A stretch of 50,505 nt of DNA from JAGOMX01 sp041738135 (GCA_041738135.1 JBGSQK010000061.1:1-50505); one strand, 5' to 3'; counted from the first letter of the stretch, positions 35,322 to 43,624 are shown. The notes: a model not told the origin generated them from the letters alone. Numbers and translations: made by a program.

Positions 35322-36365
35322 TCACAACTTCGGATCCGTAGAGCTGTATATCTTTTCGGCATTATCCACTAGAAAGCCATTAAAAAGACTCACTTTATCA
35401 CCTGAGAATTGAATTTTATCATTCGCGTCCCGTATAGCTCCACGCTGGATGAACTCCACGTATTTGGATGGATAAGATATGGAGGAAGTGATCCCGCCAT
35501 CCAGCAAGATGGGGAAGTTACTTTTATCAGCCATAATGGACGTCTGTCTCAAGATGCTTCCTCGTTCCCCCTGAATCTTTTGTAAACAATTGAATTTTGC
35601 GCTTTTTAGCTTCTGTTCAAGAACTTCTATAACCTCTAGCCCATACCAATGGGAGATATTCAAATGATTCACGGATATGGCTATGTGGCTAAAGTCGGGG
35701 CCTAACAAAAGGGCATTTGCAGTTTCAGGCGATTCTTTAGCGATAGCCAACAGCGTTTCTTTTGTTATGGGCCTGCCGTGTCTTTTAAAGTAGTTATCTA
35801 CAATCTCATGTACCAATTGATTAGCTTCATCCAGGTTGAGAACCTTTTTTTCCTCAAGCTTTTCCAATAGCTCTAGTCCTTTTTTTGAAAGTTGAGGACG
35901 ATTACTCATATAATCCTTTTCCACCAGTTCTGTGACTTCGGGAGAAAATTCTTCGTAGTGGATGAGCGTGGAAAACCACTTAAACCCGGTGGAGGATGGG
36001 AGTTGCAAATCGATTGCCTCTAAATGCTTATGGGGAAATTTGTAGTGTTCTTTAATAGAAAGGCCAAATGCATTGGCAATGCGGGTTAGAAATGCATACA
36101 CTTGACGATCTGCAGTTCTGGTGCCCCCATGATCCAGCACAATAGTGCCGCCCTGTTCCTTGAGGAGTTTTTCAGCTTTGCTGATGCTGTGATTATCTCG
36201 GTTGAATTTCTGGTGAATTGCTGGAACAAATACTCTTTCCCAAATCTGTGGGCCCGTTAATAAATTCTGAGACGCATGTGTCGAGTTGCTGATCTGGAAA
36301 AAGATACAAGACAAGGTGATTAATATATACCGCAGCACGAACCATTCTCCCCTTAATATTTTCAT
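35322..36365 (-). CDS. exported DUF1338-family protein (HglS/2-oxoadipate dioxygenase-decarboxylase type)
   Basis: This 347-residue protein has a signal-peptide-like start (about 1-31, hydrophobic core LRYILITLSCIFFQI, HAS end). The mature part matches the DUF1338 fold of the VOC superfamily. It has DHGGTRTADRQVY, DFSHIAISVNHLN, a strand reading SILRQTSIMADK and SYPSKYVEFIQRGA. As I recall for Pseudomonas HglS, iron is held by two His and one Glu with an Arg four residues after the first His. Here His79, Arg83, His227 and Glu304 fit. HglS decarboxylates 2-oxoadipate to 2-hydroxyglutarate in lysine catabolism in the cytosol; an exported version is unusual, so the substrate is open. It is transcribed alone. 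Confidence 0.72.
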   Translation of the reverse strand: MKILRGEWFVLRYILITLSCIFFQISNSTHASQNLLTGPQIWERVFVPAIHQKFNRDNHSISKAEKLLKEQGGTIVLDHGGTRTADRQVYAFLTRIANAFGLSIKEHYKFPHKHLEAIDLQLPSSTGFKWFSTLIHYEEFSPEVTELVEKDYMSNRPQLSKKGLELLEKLEEKKVLNLDEANQLVHEIVDNYFKRHGRPITKETLLAIAKESPETANALLLGPDFSHIAISVNHLNISHWYGLEVIEVLEQKLKSAKFNCLQKIQGERGSILRQTSIMADKSNFPILLDGGITSSISYPSKYVEFIQRGAIRDANDKIQFSGDKVSLFNGFLVDNAEKIYSSTDPKL

Positions 36366-36417
36366 ATAGTCTAATGTTAGTTTATTATTTTGGCTAGAGG
36401 ATAAATTCGTCTGCTAT

Positions 36418-36447
36418 AAAAAAAGCCCCGTTCGAAAACGGGGCTTT
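36418..36447 (-). terminator. terminator of rpmI-rplT
   Basis: AAAGCCCCGTT (36422-36432) pairs with AACGGGGCTTT (36437-36447). On the minus strand the loop is UUCG, a very stable tetraloop, followed by a run of U. It is 22 bases after the rplT stop. Confidence 0.95.
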
Positions 36448-36468
36448 AATACAATTGGAACAAGCCAA

Positions 36469-36834
36469 TTAAGCTGCTTTTGAAAGCGCTTTATCGGCTG
36501 CTGTAACCAGCGACTTGAAAGCTGCAGGTTCATGGGTTGCCATGTCGCTGAGAACTTTACGGTTAATATTAATGCCAGCTTTGAGCAGACCATTCATAAA
36601 CTTAGAATAGGTCATGCCATTCAGGCGCGCACCCGCATTAATACGTTGAATCCATAGACGACGGAAATCACGCTTACGTGTACGCCTGTCTCTGTATGCG
36701 TATTGCAGTGCCTTTTCTACACGACGCAATGCTATGTGGTAGCAATTCTTAGAGCGACCACGATAGCCTTTGGCCATCTTGATAATTTTTTTGTGACGGG
36801 CGTGATTCGTTATACCGCGTTTTACTCGAGCCAT
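36469..36834 (-). CDS. rplT: 50S ribosomal protein L20
   Basis: This 121-residue protein with ARVKRGITNHARHKKI, GYRGRSKNCYHIA and RRDFRRLWIQRINAGARLNG-type blocks is L20, an early assembly protein that binds 23S rRNA. In many bacteria L20 represses its own operon. It follows rpmI after 11 bases and ends at a strong UUCG-loop terminator. Confidence 0.97.
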   Translation of the reverse strand: MARVKRGITNHARHKKIIKMAKGYRGRSKNCYHIALRRVEKALQYAYRDRRTRKRDFRRLWIQRINAGARLNGMTYSKFMNGLLKAGININRKVLSDMATHEPAAFKSLVTAADKALSKAA

Positions 36835-36845
36835 TCTATACTCCT

Positions 36846-37043
36846 TTAAGCGTAAGGTAGGTGATGGCGAATGATGCGAGCATCACATTCAGCCATAATA
36901 GTTGTTCCACGAGCTTGACGAAGCATACGATTGCTACGTTTGCGCATGCCATGTTGTTTACCAGCGCAGGAACGAATAACCTTGCCGGTTGCGGTCAAAC
37001 GAAAACGCTTTTTAGCGCCGCTTTTTGTCTTCATTTTGGGCAT
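36846..37043 (-). CDS. rpmI: 50S ribosomal protein L35
   Basis: This 65-residue basic protein begins MPKMKTKSGAKKRFRLTATGK, the L35 signature. It is the first gene of rpmI-rplT; infC, often upstream, is absent here, as in many alphaproteobacteria. The 130-base leader includes GGGGAAATCCCC (37093-37104) within a larger stem (GGCA/TGCC), which could be part of a ribosomal-protein leader. AAGGAG precedes the ATG. Confidence 0.96.
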   Translation of the reverse strand: MPKMKTKSGAKKRFRLTATGKVIRSCAGKQHGMRKRSNRMLRQARGTTIMAECDARIIRHHLPYA

Positions 37044-37182
37044 TTTATACTCCTTATAGATTACATATAATTTGCGTGACTAAGGCATGCCCGGGGAAAT
37101 CCCCTTGCCAAACCACTACTTTTCTACCTGAGTAGATTAGTACTCATATCAGATCATTGTGTTGGGTGCAAGAAATAATGAA

Positions 37183-37202
37183 GGGGTGATATGAATCACC
37201 CC
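37183..37202 (-). terminator. hairpin ending the tad pilin operon
   Basis: GGGGTGAT and ATCACCCC form a perfect 8-bp stem with a four-base loop, 9 bases after the stop of the last tadG. On the minus strand it is followed by a T-rich but interrupted tract (TTCATTATTTCTT). Confidence 0.6.
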
Positions 37203-37211
37203 AAATTTTGG

Positions 37212-38741
37212 TTAAGCTGTTATACGCAGTCGTTTTAGTTGTTTTGCGATACTATTAAAGACGGACAGAATTCCGGCATTATCACTTGCAGCAGAAAAAT
37301 GGCCCGGAGTCGTTGCGCAGTCCTGATAAATCTTGTTTACAGCTGGATCCGTCACGCGGAATGTAACAGTGAATATTTCAACACCTTGTTTCTTTAAGGT
37401 AGTGCAAAGCCTCAATATTTTCTGATCAATCTTTGTTTTGAAGTTTGACATGCTGGTTGAACCTAACTTGCCTGCTTTCCAGCGGTCGTTTGGTCCAGTT
37501 CCATATGATGTAGGGTCAGCATTAGGCGCATTGGGACCATCATACCATTGGCTTTCTCCATCGGTCATGATGAGTATGGCTTTGGTGTTAGTAGGCTCTG
37601 AGTATGGCTTGATAGGTTCACCTGTAATAGATACACCATCAGCTTGTTTAACAACCCAAGATCCATTCCAGAATTCAGAAAGCACACGTCCGCCCCAAAC
37701 GAGACCCAAGTTACCCATGGTTCCGCCGCCATTTACAGGTAGTAGCTTGTTGATGTAGGCCTTCAAGTCTGTCGCATTGTTGCGAAGTGGCATTATAGGT
37801 AGGGAACAACTGCGATTGGGGCCCACATTCACGCCAGATACAGATGTCCAGACTTCAAATTTTTCTGTGCCAGCAGGCAATGCCGCAGCTGGGCATTTTC
37901 TTTTCACACCCAGTTTAGTTGTCATGTGCCAGTCGTTATCGCGGGCAACACAGTCGTCTGGATTTGGGATGGTTGATTCCACAAAATATGTCGGCCAGAG
38001 TGATTTGGTTCCATCAGGGTTGGTTTTCGTAGGTGGGGTATCAAAGGTTTCATCTTCAAATTCTTTTGTAGAATTAACCTTAATACAACCTTGCCATGGT
38101 TGAGATGCGGGAAATGTTGCGACGGTAGCAGGATCAGATAGCCAAGTGGTATTATTTGTTCCAATGTTAATTGTCGTTACAAATGGGACTATAGCGATTG
38201 CCGTATTATCACGAGTGTTCTGACCCTCATAGATTATATCCACAAGAGAATTAGCGGCTGCAATCAATCCCCCTATTTTATTGTTGGAAGACATGGAACC
38301 GGTTGTATCAAGAACCATGGCCAGTTCAAGTCCGCCAAATTCTCGTTTAACCTGCGATTGAGCATGGGCAGCCAAGGATTTTATGCCCATGACAGATGCA
38401 AACTTTGTCGGTAGATTATCCTTCACAGTAACAGTCACCGTTTGCGTGTTGGGATCATATACAACCACTGGTTTCGGGTACATTCCCAAGGTGCCAGGTG
38501 GAAAGTTGGCGTCAAATATTTTTGTGGCATTTTCTTGGCATTTTGTGATGTCATACCGAGCCCCGGCCACGGCTGCAGCATCGACGGCAAAGGCTAGCTT
38601 ACTTTCAATATAATTTTGGCGGGAGATTTCAATGCTTATGGTCGCCATGCCTATTATAAGAGGCATACATAGACCTGCTATTACAGCTATGGCACCTTCG
38701 TCCGATTGGAAGAATTTTTTTATAAGTTTTTTTATGGGCAT
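37212..38741 (-). CDS. tadG: TadG-like pilus protein with von Willebrand A domain, copy 2
   Basis: This 509-residue protein has a short cytoplasmic start and one N-terminal helix in the pseudopilin style (GAIAVIAGLCMPLIIGMATISIEI). A large exported region follows, with a vWA domain from about 140. The MIDAS is partly visible as LDTTGSMSS, with the later MTDGESQW supplying metal ligands. TadG-type proteins (TadG/RcpC neighbours) anchor or cap the Flp pilus. It is extensively colinear with the preceding gene, which makes it a recent tandem duplicate. It is the last gene of the pilin operon; a hairpin follows. Confidence 0.85.
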   Translation of the reverse strand: MPIKKLIKKFFQSDEGAIAVIAGLCMPLIIGMATISIEISRQNYIESKLAFAVDAAAVAGARYDITKCQENATKIFDANFPPGTLGMYPKPVVVYDPNTQTVTVTVKDNLPTKFASVMGIKSLAAHAQSQVKREFGGLELAMVLDTTGSMSSNNKIGGLIAAANSLVDIIYEGQNTRDNTAIAIVPFVTTINIGTNNTTWLSDPATVATFPASQPWQGCIKVNSTKEFEDETFDTPPTKTNPDGTKSLWPTYFVESTIPNPDDCVARDNDWHMTTKLGVKRKCPAAALPAGTEKFEVWTSVSGVNVGPNRSCSLPIMPLRNNATDLKAYINKLLPVNGGGTMGNLGLVWGGRVLSEFWNGSWVVKQADGVSITGEPIKPYSEPTNTKAILIMTDGESQWYDGPNAPNADPTSYGTGPNDRWKAGKLGSTSMSNFKTKIDQKILRLCTTLKKQGVEIFTVTFRVTDPAVNKIYQDCATTPGHFSAASDNAGILSVFNSIAKQLKRLRITA

Positions 38742-38765
38742 GACTTTTAATTCCTACCTTGCATG

Positions 38766-40298
38766 TTATGCGACAATTCTGAGTCGCTTTAGTTGCTTTC
38801 CAATGCTATTAAATATTTGCAAAATTTGCGCATTGTCTGCCGCCGCTGAAAAATGATCAGGCGAAGATGCGCAGTCTTGATAAACTTTGTTTATCCAGGG
38901 TTCATTTACTCTAAAGGTTATAGTAAATATTTCGATACCCCTTAGTTTTAGCGCTGTACAAAGCCTTGAAATTTTTTGGTCCACCTTGAGAGTGAAGTCT
39001 CCAGGATTTGTGGTGCCAATCCCTCCTTTTTGAGTTGAACCGAGCTTGCCACTTGCATACCTATCGTTAGGTGCTGTGCCATATGAAGTGGGGTCTCCGA
39101 ATGGCGGAAGACCTTCATCCCACCAGTTACTGCCACCATCGGTCATCATGATGATTGCCTTGGTGTTTGTGGGTTCTGTATAGGATTTAATAGGCTCGCC
39201 TGTAATTGTCGTTCCTCCTTGCTGCATAACTGACCAGGCTCCATCCCAGAATTCAGACAAAAGTCTTCCGCCCCAAACCAATCCAATGTTTCCCATGGTT
39301 CCGCCTCCATTATTTGGAGTAAGTTTGTCTATGTAGGCCTTTAGATCTGTAGCATTATTACGCAAAGGCATAATTGGAGGCGGACAACTCCGGTTGGGTC
39401 CTACCTTAACGCCAGATACAGGCGTCCATACTTCGAATTGTGCAGTGCCGGCAGGTAATGCGGCTGCGGGGCATTTTCTTTTGACGCCCAATTTAGTGGT
39501 CATATGCCAGTCATTGTCACGTGACACACAGTCGTCCACAGTAGGTATGGTAGAATCCGCAAAGTAAGTAGGCCATTTCATGGTTGGCGGGGGAGTGTCA
39601 AAAATTTCATCGCCAAATTCCGCAGTAGAGTTTGCTTTGATACACCCTTGCCAAGATTGGCTTGCTGGAAATTTAGCTAGAGTTGCCGGATCACTCAGCC
39701 AGGCTGAATTGTTCGGCCCCACATTTACAATTGTCACAAATGGAACAATGCCAATGGCTGTGTTTTCTCTGACATTTTGCCCCTCATAAATAACATCAAC
39801 TAGAGATTTTGCCGCAGTTATTAGCCCACCTATTTTATTAGAATCAGCCATGGAGCCCGTGACGTCCAACACCATGGCTAATTCAAGGCCGCCGAATTCT
39901 CGTTTCACTTGAGATTCAGCTGTTACCACAAGGTTTTTTACGCCTATAATACCACCAAACAAGGTGGGCAAATTGTCCTTAACTTTGACCGTGACTGTCT
40001 GATTCGTTGCGTCATAAAATACTGTAGGTACTGGGGATATGCCCAATGTGCCTGGGCTATAGTTAGCATTAAATACTTTTATAGCATTGGCTTGCACGTT
40101 CGCGATGTCATAACGCGCTCCGGCTACAGCCGCAGCATCAGCAGCAAATGCAAGTTTTGATTCCACAAAGCTTTGTCTAGAAATCTCAATGGCTAAGCCC
40201 GCTAAGAAAAATAGAATCGGTAAAGCAAAAGCCATAAGAATGGCAATTGATCCTTTAGGTGACCTTAAAAACCGTTGGAACGAATTTAGAGAGAGCAT
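38766..40298 (-). CDS. tadG: TadG-like pilus protein with von Willebrand A domain, copy 1
   Basis: This 510-residue paralogue of the downstream gene has the same N-terminal helix type (LMAFALPILFFLAGLAIEI), QSFVESKLAFAADAAAVAGARYDI and the MIDAS LDVTGSMADS with MTDGGSNWW. Long identical runs such as DDCVSRDNDWHMTTKLGVKR-like and LSDPAT stretches show close kinship. The spacing between copies is 24 bases. Two differing vWA tips could give pilus variants; both metal sites look complete. Confidence 0.85.
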   Translation of the reverse strand: MLSLNSFQRFLRSPKGSIAILMAFALPILFFLAGLAIEISRQSFVESKLAFAADAAAVAGARYDIANVQANAIKVFNANYSPGTLGISPVPTVFYDATNQTVTVKVKDNLPTLFGGIIGVKNLVVTAESQVKREFGGLELAMVLDVTGSMADSNKIGGLITAAKSLVDVIYEGQNVRENTAIGIVPFVTIVNVGPNNSAWLSDPATLAKFPASQSWQGCIKANSTAEFGDEIFDTPPPTMKWPTYFADSTIPTVDDCVSRDNDWHMTTKLGVKRKCPAAALPAGTAQFEVWTPVSGVKVGPNRSCPPPIMPLRNNATDLKAYIDKLTPNNGGGTMGNIGLVWGGRLLSEFWDGAWSVMQQGGTTITGEPIKSYTEPTNTKAIIMMTDGGSNWWDEGLPPFGDPTSYGTAPNDRYASGKLGSTQKGGIGTTNPGDFTLKVDQKISRLCTALKLRGIEIFTITFRVNEPWINKVYQDCASSPDHFSAAADNAQILQIFNSIGKQLKRLRIVA

Positions 40299-40316
40299 AA
40301 TTCAAGTCCTCATATT

Positions 40317-40880
40317 CTATTTTAACAAAGTCGTCATGTCGCCCAAACGCGGGACGTACACAGACGTTTTGTAAAGTGTCTGACTGGGTACAAAACTCTT
40401 AAATACGTAAGGGGTGTAATTATAATAAACTTCTGTGACGACTATGGTCATATCGCTTGTCACGGTTAAATTATTGGGTACATTAATAGGTTTGGTACCA
40501 ACTTTACCCAATTTGCTCGGGTAGGTGCCTGAATTCTGTTGCCAAGAGATGGACATGTTATTTGGATCTGTTGTGGCGCCTTTGTTATAGATCTGGCTGA
40601 CAATCACTTCGCCCTTGCCTTTAAAATCAAATGGTTTTGCTATTTCGTTCGATGTATTAATAATAGCCATGATTTTAGCGGGGGTCACATTTTGCATGCT
40701 TATAACGTTACTCATGGTGCCCGCAATGCGTACCAATTTGTTGTTCAATAACGCGAACATACAAATTTCAAAGATCCCAGTTACTAAAAGCACTAGTATG
40801 GGCATGATCAAAGCAAATTCTACAAGCGTGCTGCCGCGTGAATTTCTTAGAAAACTTAGAAGTAGATGATTCATTCTCAT
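40317..40880 (-). CDS. tadF: TadE/TadF-like pseudopilin
   Basis: This 187-residue minor pseudopilin has the N-terminal G/STLVEFALIMP motif at about 15-26, which is the TadV/CpaA cleavage and membrane segment. A beta-rich periplasmic domain follows. It is part of flp-tadE-tadE/F-tadG-tadG, with 12 bases to the upstream gene. TadE and TadF cannot be separated reliably by eye; the second position in the operon suggests TadF. Confidence 0.78.
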   Translation of the reverse strand: MRMNHLLLSFLRNSRGSTLVEFALIMPILVLLVTGIFEICMFALLNNKLVRIAGTMSNVISMQNVTPAKIMAIINTSNEIAKPFDFKGKGEVIVSQIYNKGATTDPNNMSISWQQNSGTYPSKLGKVGTKPINVPNNLTVTSDMTIVVTEVYYNYTPYVFKSFVPSQTLYKTSVYVPRLGDMTTLLK

Positions 40881-40892
40881 TCTTTTTATCCG

Positions 40893-41465
40893 TTATTTAA
40901 AATTCTCATTCTGTACTGTAGATGTGGCGCTTAAGTGAATTTTTTTCTTGAATCCCAAAATAGCTAGGAACGAATTCCAGTCGTAGGAAACGGTATATTT
41001 AACAGCTTGTCCGCCGGTGCCAAAGGATCCTACCAGTCCTTGGTCGCCTTCCCATTTGCCACTACCATTGACATCCACATAGAACTCTCCTACGTCATAA
41101 GTTCCATTTTTGTTCGCGTCATCAAAGGGCTCAGGTTGATTGAGGACTGTTATATCTGAATAGGCTTCAACATCTAATACCACATTATTTGTTTTGATAA
41201 TGCCGCCACTATAAGTGGCAACTGTATTTATGACTTCGTTTTTAATAGCATCTTCACGTTTCATTCCTGCAGTCGCACCTGTTAGGCCAAATCGACTAGC
41301 AGCACGTGCTCCGGCATCTAAGGCATTTTGAGCAATCATCATTGCTCCCAGATCAAAAAGTCCAATTATAATAGTAAGAAATACGGGAGCAATCAGCGCA
41401 AACTCTATGAGGTTTGAGCCGTCGGTCGACTTAAGATATCTTCTTATCAACCTTTTCAAGTTCAT
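40893..41465 (-). CDS. tadE: TadE-like pseudopilin with Ca-binding-type loops
   Basis: This 190-residue protein begins MNLKRLIRRYLKSTDG and then has G/SNLIEFALIAPVFLTII, the pseudopilin processing and membrane motif. The periplasmic part carries DANKNGTYDVGE and DVNGSGKWEG, two DxNxNGxxD-like loops of the EF-hand/dockerin kind, which recur in alphaproteobacterial TadE. I choose ATG 41465. The in-frame TTG at 41492 would add nine residues with no ribosome site, although the AAGGA before 41465 is close. It follows flp after 148 bases. Confidence 0.82.
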   Translation of the reverse strand: MNLKRLIRRYLKSTDGSNLIEFALIAPVFLTIIIGLFDLGAMMIAQNALDAGARAASRFGLTGATAGMKREDAIKNEVINTVATYSGGIIKTNNVVLDVEAYSDITVLNQPEPFDDANKNGTYDVGEFYVDVNGSGKWEGDQGLVGSFGTGGQAVKYTVSYDWNSFLAILGFKKKIHLSATSTVQNENFK

Positions 41466-41551
41466 GTTCCTTAAACATTTGACCTGCGCCAATGCTGATT
41501 TTACAAACCTAGTTACGGAAATGTAATCACTTGATTAGGGATTATAGAATG

Positions 41552-41580
41552 ACCTTCCGCTGGTTTCCCAAGCGGAAGGT
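41552..41580 (-). promoter_or_regulatory. hairpin between flp and tadE, likely processing/attenuation element
   Basis: ACCTTCCGCT (41552-41561) pairs perfectly with AGCGGAAGGT (41571-41580) around nine bases. It lies 34 bases after the flp stop on the minus strand. No T run follows, so partial termination or 3'-end protection of the flp message is more likely than full termination. A TATAAT (minus strand, about 41543-41548) next to it could start tadE transcription. Confidence 0.5.
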
Positions 41581-41613
41581 ACAATTCTGCATTAATCATC
41601 TTTCGATAATTAA

Positions 41614-41778
41614 TTAACCGCCCAAACCTGTGTTAATTGTGTCAAAGACGCTTGTGAGGCTTCCACCTACAAGGCCTAAAGTCACAACAATTACGATTGA
41701 GACCAACGCAGCGATCAAACCATATTCAATAGCTGTTGCCCCGTCTTCGTTCCTTAGAAAAGTCTTTAATGTGTTCAT
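41614..41778 (-). CDS. flp: Flp/Fap-type major pilin
   Basis: This 54-residue protein reads MNTLKTFLRNEDGATAIEYG then a hydrophobic helix and a short GLGG tail. The G/ATAIEY motif is the Flp prepilin processing site: cleavage after Gly leaves Ala at the N-terminus, with the Glu-Tyr pair at positions 5-6 of the mature pilin. The mature pilin is about 41 residues. AGGGAG precedes the ATG. It heads the pilin/pseudopilin block and is separated from tadE by a hairpin that would favour pilin mRNA excess. Its own leader holds a perfect inverted repeat. Confidence 0.9.
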   Translation of the reverse strand: MNTLKTFLRNEDGATAIEYGLIAALVSIVIVVTLGLVGGSLTSVFDTINTGLGG

Positions 41779-41809
41779 TTTTTAGAACTCCCTGTTTGTT
41801 GTTCTACCC

Positions 41810-41838
41810 GTGTTGGGTAATCTAAACATACCCAACAC
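41810..41838. promoter_or_regulatory. perfect inverted repeat in the flp leader
   Basis: GTGTTGGGTA (41810-41819) and TACCCAACAC (41829-41838) form a 10-bp perfect inverted repeat with nine bases between, 31 bases before the flp ATG. A third partial copy (ACTGGGTA at 41841-41848) follows. It is an operator or a leader hairpin; nothing tells which. The remaining 41839-42050 holds a weak TTGGA/TCCAA hairpin and no gene. Confidence 0.5.
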
Positions 41839-42050
41839 CAACTGGGTATCTACACTATTATTATTACATTAGAGTATAAATGAAAGATGAAAAATTTGTT
41901 AATGAAAAGTTTATGTATTGAAGGGTCAGCATAAAACACTGTAAACAAAAGAATTATTTGGAAAAAATCCAACTATTTCTTGCAGCTATAAAAAGTTAGT
42001 AGAGGTAATCGACATAAGTTGCATACGTTTTTCGCATTATTGAATTTGAT

Positions 42051-42947
42051 CTAGGCGTTAAAATCGAGCCCCAATAATTGATAATGCTGTGGCTTATCAG
42101 TCCAGTTTTCTTTAACTTTCACATGCAGAAACAGGTGCGCCTGTCTACCCAAGGCTTCCGTAATTTCTTCGCGCGCCTTTTGTCCGATGACTTTGATCTG
42201 GTGGCCATCCTTGCCCAGGACAATGGCTTTTTGATTGGGGCGTTGAACGAATATGGTTTGGGTTATTTTAACCGAGCCATTATCAAATTCTTCCCAAGCT
42301 TCTGTTTCGACGGCAATGGCGTATGGGAGCTCCTGATGCAGATAATGAAAAATCTTCTCCCGGGTGATTTCGGCCGCTAGCAGTCTTTCAGGAAGATCGG
42401 TAATCTGGTCGGCAGGATAATGCCAAGGACTTAAAGGAACTTTTTCAGAGAAGGTCTTTTTTAAAGCATCAATGCCATCGCCCTTGGAGGCTGAGATCAT
42501 GAAAACATCGGTGATTTTTCTGCCTTCAACTAGTTTTGTGGTGATGGCTAAAAGTTCATCCCTATTGAGCAAATCAATTTTGTTGAGGATCAGCATAGGT
42601 TCCACGCCTTGCTCATTCAGCAAGTCAATGATCGCAATGGAATCGTCGAGTTTTCTATGATGCGCATCCACGATAACGGCCGTTAAATCAGCGTCTCGTA
42701 CGGCAGACCAAGCTGCTTTGACCATGGCACGCTCAAAACGTACCTTGGGATTAAAAATTCCGGGGGTGTCCACCAATATGATTTGTGATTTGTCCTCCAA
42801 GAAAATGCCAATTACACGACTGCGCGTGGTTTGTTCTTTTCTGGTCACAATGGAAATCTTGGTGCCCACTAGTTGGTTCATCAATGTGGATTTTCCAGCA
42901 TTTGGTACACCAATAATGGCTATAAAGCCGCAACGTAAATCATTCAT
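42051..42947 (-). CDS. era: ribosome-assembly GTPase Era
   Basis: This 298-residue protein has a GTPase domain with GVPNAGKST (13-21), DTPG and NKID, then a C-terminal KH domain (DGHQIKVIGQKAREEI) that binds the 3' end of 16S rRNA. It helps 30S maturation. Its ATG overlaps the rnc stop by four bases. It is the last gene of lepB-rnc-era, the conserved order. Confidence 0.97.
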   Translation of the reverse strand: MNDLRCGFIAIIGVPNAGKSTLMNQLVGTKISIVTRKEQTTRSRVIGIFLEDKSQIILVDTPGIFNPKVRFERAMVKAAWSAVRDADLTAVIVDAHHRKLDDSIAIIDLLNEQGVEPMLILNKIDLLNRDELLAITTKLVEGRKITDVFMISASKGDGIDALKKTFSEKVPLSPWHYPADQITDLPERLLAAEITREKIFHYLHQELPYAIAVETEAWEEFDNGSVKITQTIFVQRPNQKAIVLGKDGHQIKVIGQKAREEITEALGRQAHLFLHVKVKENWTDKPQHYQLLGLDFNA

Positions 42948-43624
42948 ATGTTTGTTTTCTCATTCATTAATATTGCTAACAATTTCTCGGCAGCATCTTG
43001 CATAGCTGCTCGTTTAGAAAGTCCCGTGCCTTGAACAGGTGATAGGTCTTTAACTACCACTTCCATGACATAGGTAGGTTTGTGATTGGTTCCAGTAACC
43101 TCAATTACATTATACTGAGGCAGAGGCTTGCCCTGGCCTTGTACAAGTTCCTGTAATTGCGACTTAGCGTCTTTTTCCGCAGTCAAACTATCAATTATAA
43201 AAGGCTGCCAAAATTCTTTAATGATCTTTTCCACAGGGGCTAAGCCACCATCAAGATAAATGGCAGCCAGCAAGCTTTCGCAACAATCGGATAGCAGAGA
43301 ATCCTTATCACTACCCCCCGATTTTTCTTCACCTTTAGATAACAATATATAAGGTGCCAAATCCATTGCGCGGGCAATTTCAGCCAGCGTTTCTTGCCGA
43401 ACCAGATTCATGAAGCGTCTGGCAAGTATTCCTTCAACTTCTTCTGGAAATGTTTCATAGAGCAAGGTGGCGACCACAAAACCCAATATACGATCGCCAA
43501 TGAATTCAAGGCGCTCATAATTAACATCACTGGATTTACTAGAGTGAGTAAAGGCAAGGCTCAGCAGTTCCTCATTTTGAAACTTATAGCCGAGCCTTGC
43601 ATATAAAGTTGAAAAATCAGTCAT
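42944..43624 (-). CDS. rnc: ribonuclease III
   Basis: This 226-residue double-strand-specific endoribonuclease has the catalytic motif ERLEFIGDRILGF, a second acidic site around SDCCESLLAAIYLDGG, and a C-terminal dsRNA-binding domain (from about 153, DAKSQLQELVQGQGKPLPQY). It processes rRNA and structured mRNAs. It overlaps both lepB (four bases) and era (four bases), so the three genes are translationally coupled. Confidence 0.97.
   Translation of the reverse strand: MTDFSTLYARLGYKFQNEELLSLAFTHSSKSSDVNYERLEFIGDRILGFVVATLLYETFPEEVEGILARRFMNLVRQETLAEIARAMDLAPYILLSKGEEKSGGSDKDSLLSDCCESLLAAIYLDGGLAPVEKIIKEFWQPFIIDSLTAEKDAKSQLQELVQGQGKPLPQYNVIEVTGTNHKPTYVMEVVVKDLSPVQGTGLSKRAAMQDAAEKLLAILMNEKTNI

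Noticed and set aside
42751..42933. Minus-strand frame with several Cys/His residues within era
   Set aside because: It is a shifted frame of era; the zinc-like spacing is coincidental.
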